A DNA stretch of 64,000 nt, taken from assembly GCF_014636475.1 (NCBI RefSeq), contig NZ_BMEL01000001.1, positions 372,001 through 436,000 of the forward strand, in the 5' to 3' direction. Of this stretch, positions 54,956 through 63,882 are shown one piece after another. Source of the DNA: Halobacillus andaensis. GTDB lineage: Bacteria > Bacillota > Bacilli > Bacillales > Halobacillaceae. The translations under genes and the position numbers were made by a program. Each line of letters opens with the position of its first letter. Position 1 is the first letter of the stretch. The notes under the pieces were generated by a model. The model was given only the letters and a program-made list of their open reading frames with translations. It was not told the origin of the DNA and searched no databases.

Positions 54956-54994
54956 CCTGATGTTTACGATAAAAAGAATTAGGAGGACTTTCCT

Positions 54995-55732
54995 ATGTCC
55001 AAATTGGAACGTCTGCAAAAAGTGATGGCCCACGCTGGGGTCGCATCGCGAAGAAAAGCAGAAGAAATGATTAAACAAGGTAAAGTAAAAGTAAATGGTG
55101 ATGTAGTGAAGGAACTTGGCACTAAAGTTGGTCCAAACGATGATGTAGAAGTTGAAGGCGTCCCTTTAGTAAAAGAAGTCCCTGTCTATTATTTGCTTTA
55201 TAAACCTAGAGGGGTTATTTCTAGTGTGAAAGATGATAAAGGACGTAAAGTAGTAACCGATTACTTACCGGAGGTAGAGGAAAGAATTTTTCCTGTGGGT
55301 CGCTTGGATTATGATACCTCCGGTGTTCTTCTGCTTACAAATGATGGGGAGTTTGCAAACTTGCTGATGCACCCTAGTCATGAAATTGACAAAGTTTATA
55401 TTGCTAAAACAAAAGGGATACCAACTGCAGAAGAATTAAAAAGTTTAAAAAAGGGCTTAACCATCGACGGGGAATATATGAAGGCTGTTCATTCTAAAGT
55501 AATGTCAACTGACTCCAAAAAGAATACGGCTATCGTTAAACTTATCCTGCACGAAGGAAAAAACCGTCAAGTACGTAAAATGTTTGATGCATTAGGGTAT
55601 CCTGTAGATAAATTGAAGAGAGAACGCTTTGGAAGCATTACATTACAAGGGATGAACGCGGGTGATTGTCGTCCATTAAAACCTCATGAAGTAAAACAAT
55701 TACGTCAAGCAGCTGAAGAAAATGTTAAATAA
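54995..55732 (+). CDS. rluB: 23S rRNA pseudouridine synthase B
   Basis: 245 aa. N-terminal S4 RNA-binding domain (RLQKVMAHAGVASRRKAEEM), RsuA-family catalytic motif FPVGRLDYDTSG with D105 as nucleophile, and EGKNRQVRKMF. Modifies U2605-equivalent in 23S rRNA (by homology). AGGAGG precedes ATG 54995. Immediately upstream of resA as in B. subtilis (ypuL). Confidence 0.94.
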   Translation: MSKLERLQKVMAHAGVASRRKAEEMIKQGKVKVNGDVVKELGTKVGPNDDVEVEGVPLVKEVPVYYLLYKPRGVISSVKDDKGRKVVTDYLPEVEERIFPVGRLDYDTSGVLLLTNDGEFANLLMHPSHEIDKVYIAKTKGIPTAEELKSLKKGLTIDGEYMKAVHSKVMSTDSKKNTAIVKLILHEGKNRQVRKMFDALGYPVDKLKRERFGSITLQGMNAGDCRPLKPHEVKQLRQAAEENVK

Positions 55733-55785
55733 TTTTCAAAAATTCCATAGCTCATCAATGATATAATGGTCTGGGAGTGAAAGCT

Positions 55786-56337
55786 ATGAAGGAAAGCACA
55801 TTAAAAAAGAAAAAGAAACGGCTTGTTTTTCGCTCGGTCATGCTGGCTGTCATGGTGGGACTTATTGCATTTGCGCTAATATCTAACAACAATAGCGATA
55901 AAAGCGTCGTTGCTAAAGGCGAAGAGCCGCCTGACTTCAAGTTAAAAAAATTCGGGACAGAGGAAACGGTGTCACTAAGCGATTATGAAGGACAGGGAGT
56001 TATGATTAACTTTTGGGCTACGTATTGTGAACCATGTAAAGATGAAATGCCATATATGGAAGAGTTATACGACGACTATAAGGAGCAGGGTGTAGAAATA
56101 CTGGCGATTAACCTTGACTCTACAGATCTTGTTGTGCAGCGCTTTCTTGATCGATATGGACTGAGTTTCCCAATTTTACATGACAAAGATGGCCAGGTAA
56201 TGGATGAATATAACGTGGGACAATTGCCTTCTACATTATTTATTAACCCTGAAGGGGAAGTAGAAGAACAGGTAGTCGGTCCTTTAACCTTAGACAGACT
56301 CGAAGGCTATCTGAACGAAATTACACCTGAGAGTTAA
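55786..56337 (+). CDS. resA: Thiol-disulfide oxidoreductase ResA
   Basis: 183 aa. One N-terminal membrane anchor, then an extracytoplasmic thioredoxin fold with C81-E-P-C84 (NFWATYCEPCKDEMP). It reduces the haem-binding cysteines of apocytochrome c. ATG 55786 follows GGGAGTGA; a GTG at 55777 overlaps that site. First gene of the cytochrome c maturation and redox-sensing operon. Confidence 0.95.
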   Translation: MKESTLKKKKKRLVFRSVMLAVMVGLIAFALISNNNSDKSVVAKGEEPPDFKLKKFGTEETVSLSDYEGQGVMINFWATYCEPCKDEMPYMEELYDDYKEQGVEILAINLDSTDLVVQRFLDRYGLSFPILHDKDGQVMDEYNVGQLPSTLFINPEGEVEEQVVGPLTLDRLEGYLNEITPES

Positions 56338-56364
56338 GTTCGTATGAAATTGTGAGGTTTTACT

Positions 56365-57990
56365 ATGAAGAAGATTACATGTGAATGCGGACATGTGAAC
56401 CCTGAGGGGACGGTGTTATGTGAGTCATGCGGGAAACCCGTTGAAGACAACCAGCATCTAAATGGGAATGATGAACAGCATCTGCTAAACATGAGATACG
56501 ATGGAAGTGCCAGACGATCACAAACTTACAATCGTACGTTAGTTGATAAAGTATGGAATTTCTTCTCCTCTGTTAAAGTTGGTGTTTGGTTAATAGTGAT
56601 TACGTTAATTGCATCTGCTGTCGGCACCATTTTTCCCCAAGAGATGTATATTCCACCAGGTTCGAATGCCGCCACACATTATCGAGATCAATATGGCTTA
56701 GCGGGTCAGATTTATTATCAATTAGGTTTTCATAATTTATATACCTCTTGGTGGTATATGATCCTGCTAGCTTTGATCGGTATTTCTATTGTTATCGCCA
56801 GCTTGGATCGGTTTATTCCACTATACAAAACGTTGAAAACTCAAAAACCTCAACGACATGATTTGTTTCTGAAAAAACAGCGGATCTTCGGGAAGACAGA
56901 TTCAACTGAAGTGGATATGGATTTACTTAAGCAAAATTTAAAAAAGCATCGATTTAAAGTGAGAGAAGAAAATGGAAATCTGTTAGCGGAAAAGAATCGT
57001 TTTTCAAGATGGGGTCCCTATGTCAACCATATTGGCCTTATTATCTTTTTGCTTGGTACTTTACTTAGATTTGTTCCTGCCTTTTATACCGATGATTTCA
57101 TCTGGGTGAGAGAGGGAGAAACGAAGGTTATCAATGGGACAGATGGTCAGTATTACATCAAAAATGAAGAGTTCATATTAGAAAATTATGATGAAAATGA
57201 TGAACGTTTCCAAGAGGCAATTCAAAGAAATGGCCAGCCTGTACCTAAGACATATCAGACGAATGCAACGATTTATGAGAGGACAGATGAAGTAGTAGTT
57301 GGGACTGATCCCGAACTAAAAGAAATCAAGCAAGCACAGGCTAGAGTCAACCATCCTATAAAGTTTGAAAACTATACGCTTTATCAAGCTAGTTATCAAC
57401 AAAATGAATTTAAAGATATGACCTTTAAATTACATGACATGGATGATGAAGATACAACGTACGGAGAATTTACAATTGACCTAAGTGATCCTAAATCCGA
57501 ATATGAATTAGACGATGGATATAGAGTTGTGCTCGATTCTTATTTTCCAGAATATGAGTTAGATGATGGTCAGCCTGTTTCTAAGTCTAAATTTCCCAAA
57601 AATCCAGCATTCGTATTTAATGTTTATCCACCCGGCGAGTCAGAACCTGAAGTTAGTTTTGCTGGAATTGGAGCAAATGTGGATGGATCAGGAGAAAATG
57701 AGCATAAAGTTGGTTTAGTAGACTTCGATGTTAGAGATGTTACGGGGCTTACCATAAGAAAAGACTATACCCTGCCATTTATCGCCTTAGGAGGGGCTAT
57801 ATTCATGATTGGTGTTATTCAAGGCATGTACTGGAACCACCGTCGGATTTGGATTAAGCCTAAAGAAAATGGAGTTTGGATTGCTGGTCATACAAATAAA
57901 AACTGGGTAGCCCTAAAGAGGGAAATAGACAAGGTGATCGAAGATACAGGAGTAACTTCTCCAACCGATCAACAAGAACTGAAAGGCTAG
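56365..57990 (+). CDS. resB: Cytochrome c biogenesis protein ResB
   Basis: 541 aa, same length as B. subtilis ResB. An N-terminal zinc-ribbon-like C-x-C...C-x-x-C (CECGHVNPEGTVLCESCG) is followed by membrane helices near 70-90, 130-150, 220-240 and a C-terminal helix, with a large outside domain between the last two. With ResC it forms the System II haem-delivery/ligation complex. Confidence 0.94.
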   Translation: MKKITCECGHVNPEGTVLCESCGKPVEDNQHLNGNDEQHLLNMRYDGSARRSQTYNRTLVDKVWNFFSSVKVGVWLIVITLIASAVGTIFPQEMYIPPGSNAATHYRDQYGLAGQIYYQLGFHNLYTSWWYMILLALIGISIVIASLDRFIPLYKTLKTQKPQRHDLFLKKQRIFGKTDSTEVDMDLLKQNLKKHRFKVREENGNLLAEKNRFSRWGPYVNHIGLIIFLLGTLLRFVPAFYTDDFIWVREGETKVINGTDGQYYIKNEEFILENYDENDERFQEAIQRNGQPVPKTYQTNATIYERTDEVVVGTDPELKEIKQAQARVNHPIKFENYTLYQASYQQNEFKDMTFKLHDMDDEDTTYGEFTIDLSDPKSEYELDDGYRVVLDSYFPEYELDDGQPVSKSKFPKNPAFVFNVYPPGESEPEVSFAGIGANVDGSGENEHKVGLVDFDVRDVTGLTIRKDYTLPFIALGGAIFMIGVIQGMYWNHRRIWIKPKENGVWIAGHTNKNWVALKREIDKVIEDTGVTSPTDQQELKG

Positions 57991-58020
57991 CCTGCATGAG
58001 ACAAATAAGGAGGAAAGGCC

Positions 58021-59208
58021 ATGGGTGATTTAAGTTCCATTAGCAGTAACTTGCTTTATGCTGCTTTCTTTATCTATTTGATTGCTACGTTTTTCTTTGC
58101 GGGAACCATTCGTGATAAAAAAAACACCAATACTGGTACTGTAGGGAAAATCGCAATAACAATTACGATTATCGGTTTTTTAACTCAATTGGGTTACTTT
58201 TTCACAAGGTGGGGCGCAGCAGGTCACGCACCTGTTAGTAATCTATTTGAATTCATTACGTTCTTTGGAATGATGCTCGTTTTAGCGTTCATCGTTATGT
58301 ATTTCATCTATAAGATTAATATATTGGGTGTTATTGCTTTGCCTATCGCCCTCTTAGTCATTGCGTTTGCCAGTATGTTTCCTACAGAGATTTCGCCGCT
58401 GGTGCCATCTTTACAGTCACACTGGTTATATATTCACGTTACGACAGCTGCTTTAGGACAGGCTATTTTATCGATCAGCTTTGTTGCTGGTTTGATCTTC
58501 TTGATACGTCAAGTAGACCAGACGAAAAAGACAAAACAAACGTTTTGGCTAGAGTTTGTCATTTACATGGTAGCGACTACGCTTGCGTTTATTATTATAT
58601 CTTCGACTTTCAGCGCCTTTAACTATGAAGCTTCATTTGAAGCTCCAATAGAAGGTCAAGTAGTAGAAGTTACTTATGAAATGCCTGCAATTGCAGGGCC
58701 TTATGATGGAGAATTAATTACAGAGGGTGCAATGAGTCCGTTGTTTTTATCACCTGAATGGATGCGTGGTGTAGACGCATCTATTAAATTCAATACTATG
58801 ATTTGGTCGCTGTTAGGTGGACTAGTTATATATGGTTTACTACGACTACTCTTTAGAAAACGCATTGGCTCAGTACTTCAGCCATTATTGAAAAAAGCTA
58901 ACCCTGAGATTATTGATGAAGTTGGTTATCGGGCCGTAGCGATAGGATTCCCCGTATTTACGTTAGGAGCTCTTATCTTTGCAATGATCTGGGCGCAAGA
59001 GGCATGGGACCGTTTCTGGGGCTGGGATCCTAAAGAGGTTTGGGCATTAATTACATTCTTCTTCTATGCCGCTTATTTACATTTACGCCTTTCAAGAGGC
59101 TGGCAGGGAATGAAGTCTGCATGGTTAGCCGTTGGAGGTTTTGCAATTATTATGTTCAATCTGCTAGCGGTTAATTTGATTATTTCAGGTTTACATTCTT
59201 ATGCATAA
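58021..59208 (+). CDS. resC: Cytochrome c biogenesis protein ResC
   Basis: 395 aa, about eight membrane helices. The haem-handling tryptophan-rich motif [15 protein letters not shown] and flanking histidines ([19 protein letters not shown]) mark the CcsA/CcmC family. AAGGAGG precedes ATG 58021. Partner of ResB. Confidence 0.95.
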   Translation: MGDLSSISSNLLYAAFFIYLIATFFFAGTIRDKKNTNTGTVGKIAITITIIGFLTQLGYFFTRWGAAGHAPVSNLFEFITFFGMMLVLAFIVMYFIYKINILGVIALPIALLVIAFASMFPTEISPLVPSLQSHWLYIHVTTAALGQAILSISFVAGLIFLIRQVDQTKKTKQTFWLEFVIYMVATTLAFIIISSTFSAFNYEASFEAPIEGQVVEVTYEMPAIAGPYDGELITEGAMSPLFLSPEWMRGVDASIKFNTMIWSLLGGLVIYGLLRLLFRKRIGSVLQPLLKKANPEIIDEVGYRAVAIGFPVFTLGALIFAMIWAQEAWDRFWGWDPKEVWALITFFFYAAYLHLRLSRGWQGMKSAWLAVGGFAIIMFNLLAVNLIISGLHSYA

Positions 59209-59217
59209 TAACTTATG

Positions 59218-59260
59218 TGGCAGGTAGGATTTGTTTATCCCACCTGCCATTTATTATAAT
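59218..59260 (+). promoter_or_regulatory. Hairpin and -10 element between resC and resD
   Basis: TGGCAGGT (59218-59225) pairs with ACCTGCCA (59242-59249), extended by GGAT/ATCC: an attenuator-like stem with only a short T stretch after it. TATAAT (59255-59260) with TTGTTT 18 bases upstream could give resDE its own promoter, as known in B. subtilis. Confidence 0.55.
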
Positions 59261-59294
59261 AAGAAAGAAGAAGTTTATTTGAGGGGGCTAACAA

Positions 59295-60011
59295 ATGGAT
59301 AAAGAAGCCAGAATTTTAGTCGTAGATGATGAAGATCGTATTCGTCGACTGATAAAGATGTACTTAGAAAGAGAAAACTATATAATTGATGAAGCAGAAG
59401 ATGGTCATGAAGCCCTCAGTAAAGCACTCAATGAGGATTATGACGTTATATTATTAGATATCATGATGCCTGGTAAAGACGGGGTGGAAGTATGTAAAGA
59501 GCTTCGTGAAAAGAAAGCTACTCCTGTGATTATGCTGACGGCTAAAGGCGAAGAAGCTAATCGAGTACAAGGGTTTGAAGTTGGGACAGATGATTATATT
59601 GTGAAACCTTTTAGTCCGCGAGAAGTCGTTTTACGCGTGAAAGCGCTTTTGCGCAGAGCTTCTTCGACGAAGTTTCTTGAAACGGATACAGCTACAAGAA
59701 ATGTATTGGTTTTTCCGCATATGACGATCGATAATGATGCTCACAGAGTAACGGCAGATGGTACAGAAGTTTCCCTAACCCCTAAGGAATACGAACTATT
59801 GAATTACATGGCACAATCACCTGATAAAGTATTTGATCGTGAACAATTATTAAAAGAGGTATGGCAGTATGAATTTTTTGGTGACTTACGTACAGTCGAC
59901 ACGCACGTCAAACGGTTAAGAGAAAAATTAAGCAAGGTGTCTTCGAAAGCGGCCGGTATGATCGTGACTGTATGGGGAGTAGGTTACAAATTCGAGGTTA
60001 GTGGGGACTGA
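59295..60011 (+). CDS. resD: Response regulator ResD
   Basis: 238 aa. Receiver domain with D11-D12, phospho-acceptor D55 (LLDIMMPG), LTAKGE and VKPFSPREV, then an OmpR-type winged helix (TPKEYELLNYMAQSPDKVF, VDTHVKRLREKL). Controls aerobic/anaerobic respiration genes, probably including resABC. GAGGGGG precedes ATG 59295. Confidence 0.95.
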   Translation: MDKEARILVVDDEDRIRRLIKMYLERENYIIDEAEDGHEALSKALNEDYDVILLDIMMPGKDGVEVCKELREKKATPVIMLTAKGEEANRVQGFEVGTDDYIVKPFSPREVVLRVKALLRRASSTKFLETDTATRNVLVFPHMTIDNDAHRVTADGTEVSLTPKEYELLNYMAQSPDKVFDREQLLKEVWQYEFFGDLRTVDTHVKRLREKLSKVSSKAAGMIVTVWGVGYKFEVSGD

Positions 60012-61795
60012 TGTTTTGGCGGAGTGTTGTAGGCAAGCTTTGGTTTACCATTTTACTGCTTGTATGCTTTGTTTTGTTCATACTAACCGTCCTTTTACTA
60101 GAGTTCTTTGAAAATTATCATGTGCTCGAAGCTGAAAAGGAGCTTCTACAAGATGCTGCCAAAGTTTCTGATGTGGTATCTGAATACGAGGAAGAACAAT
60201 TAATTCTCTCCATGACAGATTTAATTAAAGACCCATCTAGTGAAATTGTTATTACGAATGGTGAAGAAGATTTAATGACGTCAAATTCAAACGACTCTGC
60301 TTTACCTCAATTGGGTTATGATTGGTTTATGGATGATGCTGAATTAGCTACAGTAGTAAGCGATCGTGAAGAAGTAATGAAAGTGGCTGATGTGGGCAGT
60401 TCGGAGATGGGATTATTAGTCGTCGGTACACCCCTTAAGGATGAAGAAGGGGCTGTTTTTGTGTATCAGTCTCTAAATACAATTGAAGAAACTTCCGAGC
60501 AAACGACTAAAATTATCTTTCTTGGAGCCGGGATTGCGATTATTTTAACAACCATCTTTGCTTTTTTTCTATCAACGAGAATTACTTCTCCTCTCATCAA
60601 AATGCGAAAGGGTGCTCTTGAGTTAACAAAAGGGGAGTTTAATACAAAAATACCCATTCGTACTCATGATGAAATTGGTGAATTGGCTATGGCGTTTAAT
60701 CGAATGGGTCGACAGTTGAAGTTCCATATTGATGCGCTTAACCATGAAAAGGAACAGCTTTCGGGCATTCTGCGTTCAATGGCGGATGGTGTACTTACAA
60801 TGAATCGTCAAGGAGACATTCTCGTCTCTAATCCGCCAGCTGACCAATATTTAAATGCTTGGTCATTTGAAAATGAAGAACAATTAACAGATGATGAAGC
60901 ATCAAGAAAAGTTTTGCCTTCTCCCATGAGGAAACTTTTTGAGGAGGTAATTAATTTAGAACACGAACAGATGACAGAAGTGACGGTCCAAGGCCGCTCC
61001 TGGGTTATTATTATGACACCGCTTTATGATCAAGATCACATTAGAGGAGCCGTAGCTGTTCTTCGTGATATGACAGAAGAGAGAAGATTAGATAAGTTAA
61101 GAAAAGACTTCATTGCCAATGTCTCTCATGAGCTGCGAACTCCAATTTCTATGCTACAAGGGTATAGTGAAGCAATTGTCGATGATATTGCTGAATCAAG
61201 AGAAGATAAAAATGAACTGGCTGCCATTATTCACGATGAATCGCTGAGAATAGGCAGGTTAGTTAATGAATTATTGGATCTAGCCAGGATGGAAGCCGGG
61301 CATATTTCCTTGCGTGTAGAAGAGATAGAGGTTGAACCTTTTATTGAAAAGATTTTGCGTAAATTTAAAGGATTAGCTGATGAGAAGCAAGTGAAGCTTG
61401 ATCTTAATTTAACAGTGAATGAGCAGATGATACGAGTCGATGCTGATCGTATTGAACAAGTATTAACGAATCTAATAGATAATGCGATTCGACATACAAG
61501 TGTAGAGGGCTTCGTGTCAGTGGATGTAAAAACAGACGAGGAATTATTTATACAAGTGACTGATTCAGGTTATGGAATTCATGAAGAAGATTTACCATTT
61601 ATTTTTGAACGATTTTATAAAGCGGACAAATCCCGAAAAAGAGAATCATCACAGAAGGGTACGGGGTTAGGTCTGGCTATTGCCAAGAATATTGTTGAAG
61701 CTCATAAAGGTAATATTCAAGTCCACAGTAAACTAAATGAGGGAACGACGTTTACTGTGCAGATCCCTAATGAAAGGGATGATTCAGAAAATTAG
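60011..61795 (+). CDS. resE: Sensor histidine kinase ResE
   Basis: 594 aa. Two membrane helices (11-33 and about 170-190) flank an extracytoplasmic domain; HAMP, a PAS domain (about 250-355), HisKA with H373 (VSHELRTPISMLQGYSE) and the GHKL ATPase (N-box NLIDNAIRHT, GTGLGLAIAKNIVEAH). Starts within the resD stop (TGATG). Confidence 0.95.
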   Translation: MFWRSVVGKLWFTILLLVCFVLFILTVLLLEFFENYHVLEAEKELLQDAAKVSDVVSEYEEEQLILSMTDLIKDPSSEIVITNGEEDLMTSNSNDSALPQLGYDWFMDDAELATVVSDREEVMKVADVGSSEMGLLVVGTPLKDEEGAVFVYQSLNTIEETSEQTTKIIFLGAGIAIILTTIFAFFLSTRITSPLIKMRKGALELTKGEFNTKIPIRTHDEIGELAMAFNRMGRQLKFHIDALNHEKEQLSGILRSMADGVLTMNRQGDILVSNPPADQYLNAWSFENEEQLTDDEASRKVLPSPMRKLFEEVINLEHEQMTEVTVQGRSWVIIMTPLYDQDHIRGAVAVLRDMTEERRLDKLRKDFIANVSHELRTPISMLQGYSEAIVDDIAESREDKNELAAIIHDESLRIGRLVNELLDLARMEAGHISLRVEEIEVEPFIEKILRKFKGLADEKQVKLDLNLTVNEQMIRVDADRIEQVLTNLIDNAIRHTSVEGFVSVDVKTDEELFIQVTDSGYGIHEEDLPFIFERFYKADKSRKRESSQKGTGLGLAIAKNIVEAHKGNIQVHSKLNEGTTFTVQIPNERDDSEN

Positions 61796-61847
61796 ATTGC
61801 TATTCTTGAAATGATCATGTAGTCTAGATAAAGAACTTCATAGCTTG

Positions 61848-62002
61848 ATGTTGGTGCCTGAATTAGGCTGAAAAGGGAATCTGGTGTAATTCCAGAGCTG
61901 TCCTCGCAACTGTAAGTGTAGACGAACAGAAATAACCACTGTAGGTTTATTACGGGAAGGTTTCTTAGTAGAAAGACACACAAGTCAGTAGACCTGCCAA
62001 AA
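61848..62002 (+). ncRNA. Cobalamin (AdoCbl-type) riboswitch
   Basis: Conserved blocks appear in order: GGTGCC (61853-61858), AAAAGGGAATCTGGTG, the B12-box core GCTGTCCTCGCAACTGTAAG and the closing AAGTCAGTAGACCTGCC (one base from the usual AAGTCAGGAGACCTGCC). It is on the plus strand, between resE and a lipoprotein gene, and is followed 90 bases on by an intrinsic terminator, so it acts by premature termination. A weak promoter (TTGCTA-17-TAGTCT, 61797-61825) could start the leader. Bound cobalamin should switch the downstream uptake genes off. Confidence 0.95.
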
Positions 62003-62090
62003 TCACTCGTTTCAAAGCTTCGGGGATTGAGCGTTTGAGGCAGCCATTAGGTACGAATTTACTTGATTTCATTCCACTTGGTTTGTCTTT

Positions 62091-62123
62091 AGTCTGCTCT
62101 TTGTCGAAAGGGGCAGACTTTTT
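62091..62123 (+). terminator. Riboswitch-controlled attenuator
   Basis: AGTCTGC (62091-62097) pairs with GCAGACT (62113-62119), with a further partly paired loop stem (CTTT/AAAGG), then TTTTT. It lies between the riboswitch and the lipoprotein gene. Confidence 0.88.
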
Positions 62124-62191
62124 GCGTTGTACATAAACATGTCTCGAATTTTAAAGCATTGAAACAGTAATTACAGAAAGGAAGATGGACA

Positions 62192-62596
62192 ATGGGGAAG
62201 AGTATGCAAGCATTATTGTTCTCACTACTAGCTGCTGCTTTGTTAGCGGGATGTCAGTCAGAACAAGACACAAGTAATGAGTCTTCAGAGGAGAATAATC
62301 AGCAAGAGGAAGTTACTATTGAAGTGGAAGTTTCAGAAGATGAGGGAGAAGAGGTTATTTCTACAGAAGAACATTCGGTGGAAGAAGGTACACTTCTATT
62401 GGATGTTATGGAAGAAAATTATGAAATTGAACAAGAAGAAGGTTTTATTAATAGTATTGAAGGTATAAGTGCTGAAGATGGAGAACAAAAAGCATGGATG
62501 TATACGGTAAATGGTGAAGAAGCTACTGTAGGAGCTAATGAATACGAAGTGGAAAAAGGGGACGAAATTAACTTCGATTTTCAATCATGGGAATGA
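62192..62596 (+). CDS. DUF4430 (transcobalamin-C-like) lipoprotein under B12 control
   Basis: 134 aa. Lipoprotein signal with lipobox L18-A19-G20-C21, an acidic linker (residues 22-50) and a C-terminal DUF4430-type domain (about 55-134: HSVEEGTLLLDVMEENYEIE, INSIEGISAEDGEQKAWMYT, VGANEYEVEKGDEINFDF). This domain family is related to the C-terminal beta domain of transcobalamin and intrinsic factor. With the riboswitch and the S component this suggests a surface cobalamin-capturing protein; substrate binding is inference. AAAGGAAG precedes ATG 62192. Confidence 0.85.
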   Translation: MGKSMQALLFSLLAAALLAGCQSEQDTSNESSEENNQQEEVTIEVEVSEDEGEEVISTEEHSVEEGTLLLDVMEENYEIEQEEGFINSIEGISAEDGEQKAWMYTVNGEEATVGANEYEVEKGDEINFDFQSWE

Positions 62597-62601
62597 TGTA
62601 A

Positions 62602-63117
62602 ATGAAGACTTATAAAATTACGTTAATCGCAATGCTGGCTGCGCTTGCAGTCGCTGGAAGAATAGCAATGGGACATTTACCTAATATCCAGCCCGTTACA
62701 GCTATTGTTATTTTGACGGGATTTTGGCTAGGTCCTTTTGCTGCTGTTATTATGGCTATTTTAACCACTTTTTTATCGAATGTTATTTTAGGAATGGGAA
62801 TATGGTCGATCTGGCAAATCGTTTCGTGGTCTGTTATTGGAATGATTGCCGGGTTACTAGGTAAGTATTGGTCTTCTATTCCATTATGGTGCTTAGCCGT
62901 TTACGGATTCTTAAGCGGAATATTTTTTGGTTTTATGATATCTGTGACAATGTACACGGCAGGTCAGCCCTTCTGGGGATATTATTTAGCTGGTCTTCCT
63001 ATGGATGTTAATCACGCGATTGCTAATACTGTATTCATCGCACTTTTATCACCTGTACTAGGTACCTTATTTAACCGGTATCAAAAAAGAAACCTTTCAC
63101 AAAAGGCTGCCCATTAG
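62602..63117 (+). CDS. ECF transporter S component, probably for cobalamin or a precursor
   Basis: 171 aa with six hydrophobic segments. The first helix carries overlapping AxxxA motifs (A10-A14, A14-A18 in IAMLAALAVAG) used by S components to dock on the shared EcfT. Family features include GFWLGPFAAVIMAILTTFLS and NTVFIALLSPVLG. It is in the riboswitch transcript, five bases after the lipoprotein stop; the ribosome site is weak, so coupling is likely. The energising EcfA/A'/T module is not here and is presumably shared. Confidence 0.85.
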   Translation: MKTYKITLIAMLAALAVAGRIAMGHLPNIQPVTAIVILTGFWLGPFAAVIMAILTTFLSNVILGMGIWSIWQIVSWSVIGMIAGLLGKYWSSIPLWCLAVYGFLSGIFFGFMISVTMYTAGQPFWGYYLAGLPMDVNHAIANTVFIALLSPVLGTLFNRYQKRNLSQKAAH

Positions 63118-63133
63118 AGGCAGCTTTTTTTTA
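63106..63133 (+). terminator. Terminator after the S component
   Basis: GCTGCC (63106-63111) pairs with GGCAGC (63119-63124), followed by a long T run; the left arm is inside the coding end. Confidence 0.85.
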
Positions 63134-63212
63134 AAGTTATGAAGGTGTCGATACATAGAATAATAGATGTGTATCTGATAAAATGGAAGAAGTTAAGAAG
63201 GGGAAGGTAAGA

Positions 63213-63482
63213 ATGGATCGCTACGAGTTAAGAAAAATAGTTTCGGTCAAACTAAAACTTGTACGAGTAGAGGCAGGCTTTACCCAAAGCACCATGTCCC
63301 ATATGATCGGCTTGTCGAAAAAAACGCTCGTTCAAATTGAAAAAGGGCGTCTAGTAGCAGGATGGTCTACAGCTGTTTCTGTATGTGCTTTGTTTTCTGA
63401 GAGCCGAATATTAAGAACGGCCTTGGAAGATTCACCTATAAAGGTCATAAAAAAAGTAGGTTTCAATGAGCGGGAGCAGTAA
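63213..63482 (+). CDS. XRE-family HTH regulator
   Basis: 89 aa. A lambda-repressor-like HTH covers residues 5-60 (KLVRVEAGFTQSTMSHMIGL, KTLVQIEKGR), followed by a short tail. Target unknown. ATG 63213 is chosen for GAAGGGGAAGG upstream; the frame opens at 63183. It is separated by a terminator from the B12 cassette and convergent with fer, so no functional link is implied. Confidence 0.82.
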   Translation: MDRYELRKIVSVKLKLVRVEAGFTQSTMSHMIGLSKKTLVQIEKGRLVAGWSTAVSVCALFSESRILRTALEDSPIKVIKKVGFNEREQ

Positions 63483-63514
63483 AAAAGTCCCTCTCTTTAG
63501 AGAGGGACTTTTTC
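63483..63514. terminator. Bidirectional terminator XRE/fer
   Basis: AAAAGTCCCTCTC pairs with GAGAGGGACTTTT around TTTA; runs of A and T on both sides. Confidence 0.93.
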
Positions 63515-63516
63515 AT

Positions 63517-63786
<270 letters not shown>

Positions 63787-63882
63787 TTACCTCATGAAGA
63801 TTGACGTAGAGGATCAATACTATACGTTTATTGTAAATTGATAAACGAGACATTTCAATACATAAAGAAAAGAGGACGTCAC

